The translations under genes were made by a program, and so were the position numbers. From Gloeocapsa sp. PCC 73106 (GTDB lineage Bacteria > Cyanobacteriota > Cyanobacteriia > Cyanobacteriales > Gloeocapsaceae), in the NCBI RefSeq assembly GCF_000332035.1, contig NZ_ALVY01000213.1, forward strand, positions 1 to 54,610: a stretch of 54,610 nucleotides of DNA, read 5' to 3'. The notes beneath the pieces were generated by a model. That model was not told the origin of the DNA. It was given only the letters and a program-made list of their open reading frames with translations, and did not search any database. Positions 35,228-44,200 of this stretch are shown here, piece after piece (within the stretch, counting starts at the first letter, position 1; every line of letters starts with the position of its first letter).

Positions 35228-36036
35228 TTCTCAGTCGGATTAAAACGATGGCAACAAGCTTTTATCAGAGTCAGTATAATCTTTAAGTTTCCCTTAATAG
35301 GACTAATTTTAGTAGGAATTGGTTGATTCAAAGGATATTGACGCGTCACAGGTAACTCTTTAATCCGATAGCCAAGACGACTAGCCCTAATCGATAGGTA
35401 ATAATGTAATTCATAATCTGAAAAAATCTCTCGAAAGGGATTAACCCGAGAATCCAATAACAATTGACGACTATAGCCACGGAAACCATTAGTTGTGTCT
35501 GTATAGACTCTTCCTGCGGCTAAACTAATTAAAGGAGCATGAATCAATCTAATAGCTAGATATCTCAACCAAGGGGTATTAATACCTCGTCCACCTTTAA
35601 TAAAACGCGAACCTTGTAGATGGTCCCAACCCTGGTCTAAGTGTGTTATGAATTTAGTTATAGCAGTAGTATCGTCTTTGTTATTCCCATCAATAACGAT
35701 AATACCTTGATAACCTTTTTCTAAAGCATAGGCGAAAGCTATTCGCATCTGGCTACTCAATTTACCCTGATCCTGTTTAGTCAAAAGAGTACAAACGTTA
35801 ACACTCTTTAAAAATTGCCTGTCTAATGAGTTATCCGTGCTACCTCCATCGGCAATAATAATATCAATAATTGAGGTTAATGCTTGCATTTTGATTAACT
35901 GCTTTCTGATTTTTTCTCCCTCGTTTATCACAAATATACAAACGCAGTACTTGTGGCGTTTAGAGGATATTTCGGCAACGCTATAAGCAGGAACTTGCCA
36001 CGTTTGTCTGATTTCAGGGTCAATATTTGTTTCCAT
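35224..36036 (-). CDS. GT2 family glycosyltransferase, DPM1-like
   Basis: A 270-residue GT-A glycosyltransferase without membrane spans. Nucleotide- and metal-binding acidic motifs are visible in IIIADGGSTDNS and GIIVIDGNNKDDT. The acceptor region TTNGFRGYSRQLLLD resembles dolichyl-phosphate-mannose synthase-like enzymes. It may charge a polyprenyl phosphate for the GT-C proteins of the same operon. It directly abuts the upstream GT2 gene. Confidence 0.85.
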   Translation of the reverse strand: METNIDPEIRQTWQVPAYSVAEISSKRHKYCVCIFVINEGEKIRKQLIKMQALTSIIDIIIADGGSTDNSLDRQFLKSVNVCTLLTKQDQGKLSSQMRIAFAYALEKGYQGIIVIDGNNKDDTTAITKFITHLDQGWDHLQGSRFIKGGRGINTPWLRYLAIRLIHAPLISLAAGRVYTDTTNGFRGYSRQLLLDSRVNPFREIFSDYELHYYLSIRASRLGYRIKELPVTRQYPLNQPIPTKISPIKGNLKIILTLIKACCHRFNPTEK

Positions 36037-37035
36037 TTAAATAGTCATATCCTCAGAATCATGAACGACATTTTTCTCAACCTTTGGAGAGATAACAACA
36101 GAACTATTTTTTTCCTCTGCCACGTAGTAATTAGCCCATCCTCTCGATTTTACGATTAGTAAACCAATATACTCTGATAAAATCGCCAAAATTACAGATA
36201 TTAAAAAAAACATGACAGCATTTTGCATAGAAATAGTTACCCAGCCCTCGGCAACTTGGCTTTTAAAAAAGTAAACCAAGACGATATATAGCATATAAAA
36301 CAAGTTAAATGAACTAGCGATCAAGCTTAGATAGCTAGCTAGTCTCAGAGGATTAGTAGAATTCATAAAAATAATTTTTAATCCTAAATCAATTAATTCT
36401 ATTAAATTTCTTTTATTTCCTCTTTTAACTCCTCTAATAGGGCTATAAGTGAAAGTTTTATTTCTGTAGCCAGTATAAACGCTTAGTAAGCGCAAATAAC
36501 AATAATTATCTGAAACTTGAGTAATTGCATTGACAACTTGTCGACTGAGTACTCGAAATTCAGTAGCATTTTTGGTAAGGGGAATATTAAATAGTTTTTG
36601 ACAGCACCAATAAAACAAATTAGCCCCAATTCTCAACCAGAGAGGATCATCGCGACGATTGGAACGTATACCAATTAAAATATCATTTCCCTGTTGGCAC
36701 AATTCAATTAATTCAGGAATCAATTCAGGAGGATCATAACCTGGTAACAAAATTACCACAAAATCACCGATCGCTGTATCCAATCCCGAGGAAATGGCGA
36801 CTTCAACCCCAAACTTACGAGAGAGATTAATTAGTCTAATTCCGTTATATGTTTGTAGCAATAAAGTCGCTTGAGTACTGATTTTGTCGTCGAAACCATC
36901 ATTGACAATAATTAATTCATAAAACTTATAGTTTTCGTCTAAGATTGTAATGATGCTAAAAACTACTACATCTAGAGATTGGGTGTGATTATCAACTGGC
37001 AAAATTACTGAAACAAAATAATCTTTACTAGCCAT
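36037..37035 (-). CDS. GT2 family glycosyltransferase with C-terminal membrane segments
   Basis: A 332-residue GT2 enzyme of the GtrB/ArnC type. The N-terminal GT-A domain has FYELIIVNDGFDDKI and, in place of the usual DxD, FVVILLPGYDPPELIP. Two membrane segments lie at about 230-255 and 272-297, followed by a short cytoplasmic tail. The altered DxD region may signal relaxed metal use or loss of activity. It is co-transcribed with the adjacent DPM1-like enzyme and shares one base with the FAD-oxidoreductase gene. Confidence 0.82.
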   Translation of the reverse strand: MASKDYFVSVILPVDNHTQSLDVVVFSIITILDENYKFYELIIVNDGFDDKISTQATLLLQTYNGIRLINLSRKFGVEVAISSGLDTAIGDFVVILLPGYDPPELIPELIELCQQGNDILIGIRSNRRDDPLWLRIGANLFYWCCQKLFNIPLTKNATEFRVLSRQVVNAITQVSDNYCYLRLLSVYTGYRNKTFTYSPIRGVKRGNKRNLIELIDLGLKIIFMNSTNPLRLASYLSLIASSFNLFYMLYIVLVYFFKSQVAEGWVTISMQNAVMFFLISVILAILSEYIGLLIVKSRGWANYYVAEEKNSSVVISPKVEKNVVHDSEDMTI

Positions 37036-38168
37036 TAAACTAAAAATTTTTTTAACTCATCGAGAATATCATAAATATTATCAATTTTACCACCTAAGAT
37101 AGAAATCAAGTTTGGCAGTTTTAGATTCTGCTGAAAAAGAATTGGTCTACTATCATTAAGTTCACTTTGTGGTAAAACAGTTTTAATCTCCCATAGAGAT
37201 TCTAAGTAACTACAATCTTTTAAAATAGGTAAATAGCGAGCAGCATCTTGAATCATATAATGATAATTACTTTGATATTGTCTCTGCTGATAAATTTCCG
37301 GCGTTGGATAGGTTAAATTAGGGCGATCTAACCAATAACAATGAGGCGTATAGCGCACATGACTTAAGGTATGTAGATGACGACTAGGAAAAGGCATAAG
37401 AGAAAAAAAAGGACCACAAACAACCGTTATTCCAACCTGATTTAAAGGTTCAGGAACTTTAATTAAAGCCATCTCAGTTAGTTCGTGTTTTAAAGGAATA
37501 GTAGGTAATTGCGATCGCGCCAAAATAGTATTTAAAGCAGAATAACTACAATTAAATACATAGTCACTAACTATGCTTGATTCCTGGTTATCTTCTTGAA
37601 TATAGGTAACTTCTAGTAGAGAGTTATTACCTATCCCGGGTTTTTGTTTAACGTTGGTTACCTCTGCATTAAGTTGAACTTTAATATCTTTTTGCTCTAA
37701 CTGTTCTTTGATATTGGTAGTGAGTTTTTCTATGTCAAAGACGTATTCCTCAGTTTTAAATACTGCTTCAATTAGATTGAAATTGAATAACTTTTCTATT
37801 GATAATTCCGTTGAAGTTAAAGGCAAAGCAACCCGTTGACAAAAATTTTTAAACTGTCTGGTGTTGACTTTAGAAAACTTCTTGCTAATCGCGTAATAAT
37901 TATTAAAGTTGCTAACAATGCAATTCTGATAATCTTTGACAAATTTAGTAAAATTAAGACGTGAACTATAAGCGGTAAGAATACTGCGAGGATAATGATA
38001 GCCCTTGTGTACTCTAGCTTGATTATTAGCAGAGGATCTCGTTAATAATAATTTTTCTTTCTCTAAAATCAAGACTCTTTTAAAATAGTTTTTGAGGTAA
38101 ATAGCAATGTTGCAACCATAAAACCCTCCACCGATAATGACTACATTATAGTAGTTGTTCGCTCCCAT
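37035..38168 (-). CDS. FAD-dependent oxidoreductase (DAO family)
   Basis: A 377-residue flavoprotein whose N-terminus has the dinucleotide-binding GGGFYGCNIAIYL and the ribose-binding acidic end LILEKEK. An FAD-contact region follows (SSANNQARVHKGYHYPRS). The C-terminus has a second glycine-rich FAD contact (ISILGGKIDNIYD). It resembles sugar or glycerol oxidoreductases found in surface-polysaccharide loci. It is the first gene of the eight-gene operon and is divergent from the PKS genes. The substrate is unknown. Confidence 0.75.
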   Translation of the reverse strand: MGANNYYNVVIIGGGFYGCNIAIYLKNYFKRVLILEKEKLLLTRSSANNQARVHKGYHYPRSILTAYSSRLNFTKFVKDYQNCIVSNFNNYYAISKKFSKVNTRQFKNFCQRVALPLTSTELSIEKLFNFNLIEAVFKTEEYVFDIEKLTTNIKEQLEQKDIKVQLNAEVTNVKQKPGIGNNSLLEVTYIQEDNQESSIVSDYVFNCSYSALNTILARSQLPTIPLKHELTEMALIKVPEPLNQVGITVVCGPFFSLMPFPSRHLHTLSHVRYTPHCYWLDRPNLTYPTPEIYQQRQYQSNYHYMIQDAARYLPILKDCSYLESLWEIKTVLPQSELNDSRPILFQQNLKLPNLISILGGKIDNIYDILDELKKFLV

Positions 38169-38265
38169 AGCATCTATTTTGGTATACTGTCTAAAGTCTA
38201 CCTCGAGAAAGACAATTTCAGTGTTTTTGATCTAGTGAAAGTGTCATACATCACGGTATAAATCA
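38169..38265. promoter_or_regulatory. Divergent promoter region of the PKS and glycosylation operons
   Basis: This 97-base, AT-rich spacer is the only gap between the start of the eight-gene minus-strand operon and PKS gene 1, so it must hold both promoters or share control elements. TATACC on the minus strand (38176-38181 region) and TTGATC (38227-38232) with TATAAA (38256-38261) on the plus strand are candidate elements, but spacing is poor and no operator is clear. Confidence 0.4.
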
Positions 38266-41200
38266 ATGGAAAAAGACTATGTTCAGATCGCTTCTGGAGG
38301 CAATTTAGATCATTCCTCTGGAAAGTGCATCAGATTACCTGAGCTTCTCAAACAAGCAGCGCAGCAAAATAAGAAAAACAGTTTATTTTATGTAAACCGT
38401 CAGGGACAAGTTATTTCTCAGAGTTATGCTCAGCTTTTAGAAAGTAGTGAACGTTGTTTGCATGGACTCAGAAAGATAGGCTTAAAGCCACGGGACAGAG
38501 TAATTATTATTTTAGAGCAAGATGTAGATATCCTCACAGCTTTTTGGGGATGCATCCTCGGGGGTTATTTACCAGTAATTTTAGAAGCAGCATCTAATCG
38601 CACCGTAGAAGTTATTACGCATTTGCGCCAAATTTTAGAGCCATCACTAATCATAGACTTTCTCTGTTTGGAAGATTTAATCAGTCACTCTCCCGACTCA
38701 TCCCACTATTTAGGCGATCCTGACGAGGTAGCTTTTTTGACCTTGACCTCGGGTAGTACGGGTAAGCCCAAGTGTATTCAGTTAACGCATCGCAATCTCA
38801 TATCCCGTAGTCAGGGTGCGATTTTTCTGAATCATGATCCCTATGATGCGGTTATACTCAATTGGCTGCCTCTGGAACATATCGGTAGTATCTCTGATTG
38901 GCATCTACGTTCTGTTTTGCTGGGTTGTCAAGCTATCTATGTGGCTAAAGAATATATTCTCGCCAATATTTTACATTGGTTAGAGTTAGTAAATCGCTAT
39001 CGAGTAACCCAAACATGGGCGCCCAATTTCGCTTATGCGTTGCTGAATTATCAACTCGGGCAATATCCTGAACAAACCTGGGACTTGTCTTGTTTAGAGT
39101 ATATGCTAAACGCTGGCGAAATGATTAGTTATCGAGTCTTGAGAGATTGTTTAGAGAGATTACCACAATATGGCTTCAAAAAAAATGCCCTACGCACTGG
39201 ATTCGGTATGGCAGAATTTGGTTCTGGGATTTGCTATAGCTTGAGAGAGCAAAACCTGTTAGATTATCATTCGATTGAGGCTGACACAGCAAAATTTATA
39301 GATTTAGGCGTTCCTATTCCCGGTGTTAAACTGCGTATAGTCGATGAAAATAAGCAAGTTACACCAGCAGGAGAAATAGGATATTTACAAGTTAAAGGAA
39401 ATTGCGTTTCTCCAGGCTATTACGGCAAACAAATTTTTACTGATGACGGCTGGTTTCAAACTCAAGATCTGGGTTTTATTGCCAAAGGTCACTTAGTTTT
39501 GACCGGAAGAAGTTCAGACATAATTATTATTAACGGAGTTAACTATTATAGTCAAGAAATAGAGGCTATAGTAGAAAGTATTGAGCAAGTTAGAGTTTCT
39601 TATACAGCAGCTTGTGGTGTTATTGATCCAGAACAAGGAACAGAAAAATTAGCTATCTTTTTTAATTGTGACTTAACAATTGGTCAAGAGTTATTAGATT
39701 TAATCAAAAAAATTAGAGGCATAATAATCTCTAAAGCTGGCATAAACCCAGATTTTTTTGTGCCTATAGCGAAGATAGATATACCTAAAACGAGTATTGG
39801 CAAAATTAAAAGAGCTCAATTAATTCAGAGTTTTCAACGGGGGGCATTTTCAGAAATCACAGCACAAATAACAGAGCTTTTTGCCCCAACCCACAAACTA
39901 AGTAAAACCGAATTAGAAACAGAACTCATTAAAATTTGGTGCAGAGTTTTACAGTCAGAAACAGTGACATTAGATGATAACTTTTTTGAATTGGGTGGTT
40001 CATCTTTATTGTTATTACAAATTCAGCAACAAATTCAAGAGCAATTAGGGTTTAATTTAGCGATCGCCGAATTATTCCGTCATCCCACCATTGCATCGGT
40101 GTCTCAACACCTACACCAGCAACAACCAAAACCTCTTGACCCCAAAATTGAAAGACCCAACGACTACATGGATATAGCCATTATCGGTATGGCGGGTAGA
40201 TTTCCCGGTGCAAATGATTTAGATAACTTCTGGCAAAATTTATGTCAGGGAGTCGAATCCATCTCCCGTTTGACTGAGTCGGAAATCCTAGCCACAGGAA
40301 TAAACGCCAAACTGGTACAAAATCCCCACTACGTTAAAGCTAGACCGGTAATTGAGAATGTAGAAAACTTTGACGCCGATTTTTTCGGTTATACCCCTAA
40401 AGAAGCAGAATTATTAGATCCTCAGCAGCGTCTTTTACTAGAATGCGCTTGGGAAAGCTTAGAAGATGCCGGCTATGCACCTAAAAAATATACGGGGGTA
40501 GTAGCATTGTACGCAGGCGCCGCACTGAATACCTATCTACTCAATCAAATCTATCCCAATCGTGACCAACTTGATCCTCAAGATTCTCTAGAGATAGTGA
40601 CTTTGGATTCACTGGGTGGCTTTCAGATGATGGTCAGCAATGATAAAGATTATCTAACAACTAGAGTATCTTATAAACTCAATTTAACTGGACCTAGTGT
40701 TAATGTACAGACCGCCTGCTCGACCTCTTTGACAGCAGTGCATCTAGCCATACAAAGTTTACAGGATCGCTCTTGTGATTTGGCGATCGCCGGAGGAGTA
40801 TCGGTGCAAATTCCTCAAACAACCGGTTATCTCTACCAAGAAGGCTTAATTGTCTCTCCTGATGGTCATTGTCGAGCTTTTGACGCCAAAGCGCAGGGGA
40901 CAGTTTTCGGCAATGGCGTGGGATTAGTGGTACTCAAACCCCTTAATCAAGCGATCGCAGACAAAGATCATATATACGCAGTGATCAAAGGTTCAGGTAT
41001 AGCCAATGATGGCGGAACCAAGGTTAACTATCTAGCGCCCAATGGTCAAGGACAAAGTCGAGCAGTAAGTTCAGCTCTAGCCATAGCAGGAGTAACAGCA
41101 GACAGTATTAGCTATTTAGAAGCCCATGGTACCGGTACCGTACTAGGAGATCCTATCGAAATAGACGGATTAACACAAGCCTTTCGTTTGACCACAGCAA

Positions 41201-44200
41201 ACAGACAATTCTGCGCCCTCGGATCGGTTAAAACCAATCTTGGTCATCTCCAGATTGCTTCAGGAATCGTTGGTTTAATCAAAACCGCCCTCATGCTTCA
41301 CCACAAAAAAATACTGCCATCTCTGCACTTTGAGCAACCAAATCCTCAAATTGACTGGGAAAACACACCATTTTACGTAAATACGCAACTGCGAGATTGG
41401 TCTAGCGACTCCATACCCCGTCGTGCAGGTGTCAATTCCTTGGGTATAGGTGGTACCAACGTCCACGTTATTCTCGAGGAGTTTACCAGGTGCGATCGCT
41501 CTCCACAAACTCCAGAACGTCCTCTACATATACTTACCCTTTCGACTCAAAACGAGAAAGCTTGGCAAGAGTTAATACAAAAATATCAATTATTTCTTGA
41601 TAACCATCCCGATACTAATCTAGCCGATCTCTGTTTTACCGCCAATACAGGTAGAACTCTCATGCAATACGGTGGCGCAGTGATCGCTTCATCCATCGCC
41701 GACTTGAAAGCCAAACTATCTCAACTATCCCCCCACACAGCTATAAAACCATTTCAAACCAAAAAAATCGCTTTCCTGTTTCCCGGACAAGGTATTCAAA
41801 TGAACAATCTCGCCCAGGAACTCTATCACACTCAGCCCACCTTTCAACGTGTTTTTAATCTTTGTGAGCAAATTACTCTTGACTATTGCGGTTGTAGAAA
41901 TGTTCAAGCAACTCTTTTCGCGATCGAGTACGCCCTATGTAAATTGTGGCAATCTTGGGGAATTGAACCGAGTGTAGTCATCGGACATAGTTTAGGAGAA
42001 TATGTAGCGGCTTGTGTAGCGGGAGTTTTTAGCTTAGAAGACGCTCTAAAAATAGTAATTGAGCGCGCTAGACTACTATCAACCCTACCAGAACAAGGGG
42101 CAATGGTAGCAGTTAAAGCGAGTATCTCTCAAATCGAACCATTAATTAAAAATTATCCCTCAGAAATTGTCATCGCAGCTTTCAATGGACCATCTAATTT
42201 AGTTTTATCTGGAACACAAAGTGCGATCGCCCAATCCATTCAAATCCTCAACTCTCAGCAAATTCCCACTAAAAAACTCAACACTTCTAGTGCTTTTCAT
42301 TCCCCTCTGGTAGAACCTATATTACCGGATTTTGCCGAAATATTGACTAAGATAACCTTTAAACCCCCTCAATTAGCCATTATCTCCAGCTTAACCGGAA
42401 CTTGGGCCGATGAAAGCATCGCTACCCCCGCTCATTGGTGTAAACATCTACGTCATCCAGTGCAATACCAAGCAGCTATAGAATGTTTAACTGGCAACAT
42501 CTTTATTGAATGCGGACTCGATTCTACCCTCTTAAACCTAACGCGTCAAATAGTCACCACCAAAGAAGCACTTTTTTTACCCAGTCTCAATAGTGATACT
42601 TCAGATTGGCAACAATTATTAGAAAGTTTAGTCCAACTCCATTCTCAAGGAGTTACTATCGATTGGTTCGGTTTTGATCAAGATTACTCTCGTCAACGAC
42701 TAAGATTGCCAACGTATCCTTTTCAACGTCAACGCTACTGGATTGAAGCTAAAAAACCCTCCCTAATTCCTCCAAGTAATAATAATGTTCATCCTCTGTT
42801 AGGGGAACAATTAAATAGCCCCTTATCCACTAAAATTTTTCAAGCTTCTATCACCTTTGAAACAAAACAATGGTTGCAAGAACATCAAATTAATCAGCAA
42901 CCAATCCTGGCGGGTGCAGTATATTTAGAAATAGCGATCGCCGCATCTTTAAAACTAACTAAATCCGATAACATTACTCTCAACAATATCCTCATCAAAA
43001 AAGCGCTTAATTTTTCCCTTGATTCTGATTTAACTCTACAAACAATTTATGAAAATCAATCTTGGCGCATTTATAGCTATGATTATACACAGGATAAATG
43101 GGAACTTAATAGCCAGGGAGAATTAGAATTATCCTTTAATAACCATAATAATTTAAATTTATTCGATATTAAACAAACATTTACGAAACAAATTGATAGA
43201 AATAGTTTTTACCAGCAATGTCAAGAACGTGGTTTAAATTACGGTAAAAGCTTTCAAAATATCACCGAACTCTGGATAAATGAACGAACAGCCTTAGCCA
43301 AAATAGTCTTACCCAAAACCTCCCCAGCACAAGAAAAATATCACTTTCATCCTCAATTATTAGATCCTTGCTTACAAACTACTTTAGCTACTTTTCCCGA
43401 ATTCACTAAAGCCTTTACTTACGTACCCGTAGGCATAGAAAACCTATCAATCTACTCAACAGCAGCAGAAACAACTCTCTGGAGTTATGTAAAACTTAGA
43501 GATATAGATTCTTCCGATACTTTAAAAGCAGATTTAACCATTTTTAGTGACCAAGGTAAAATCCTCATAACTATCCAAGGTTTAGAATCCCGAATTAGTG
43601 GTAGAAAATTACCCCAATTGTCTCAAGTAATCTGGCGACTTAAACCCCAAAATAATTATCAAATATCGCCTTTATGGCAACAACCAGGAACCTGGTTAAT
43701 TCTCGCCGATGAACAAAATATAGGAGTACAATTAGCCAAATTATTAGAACAAAAACAACAAAAATGTTTACTAGTTTTTGCTCAACCAGATAACAATAAT
43801 ATTTTTTCAATAATTCAGCAAACAAACGTAAAAGGAGTCATTCATCTTTGGAGTTTAAACAACAGAGAAGATATAGATACCGCCCTGCAAGAAACCTGTC
43901 AGAGTACCCTGTATTTAGTACAAGCAATAATTAAACAATTACCAACGCCTATCTGGTTAGTAACACAAGGAAGTCAAAGCGTAGAAAATGAGCAAATTCA
44001 ACTAAAAAATACCTGGCAATCGCCTTTATGGGGTATGGGTAAAACTATTAGAAAAGAACACCCAGAAATTAACTGTGTTTGTATAGATTTAGACAGTCAC
44101 CACACACCCGAAGCGATTAAACTTCTAGTACAAGAAATCAGCAAACCCGATGCAGAAACAGAAATAGCCTTTCGTAAAAATCAGCGTTACGTCGCTAGAT

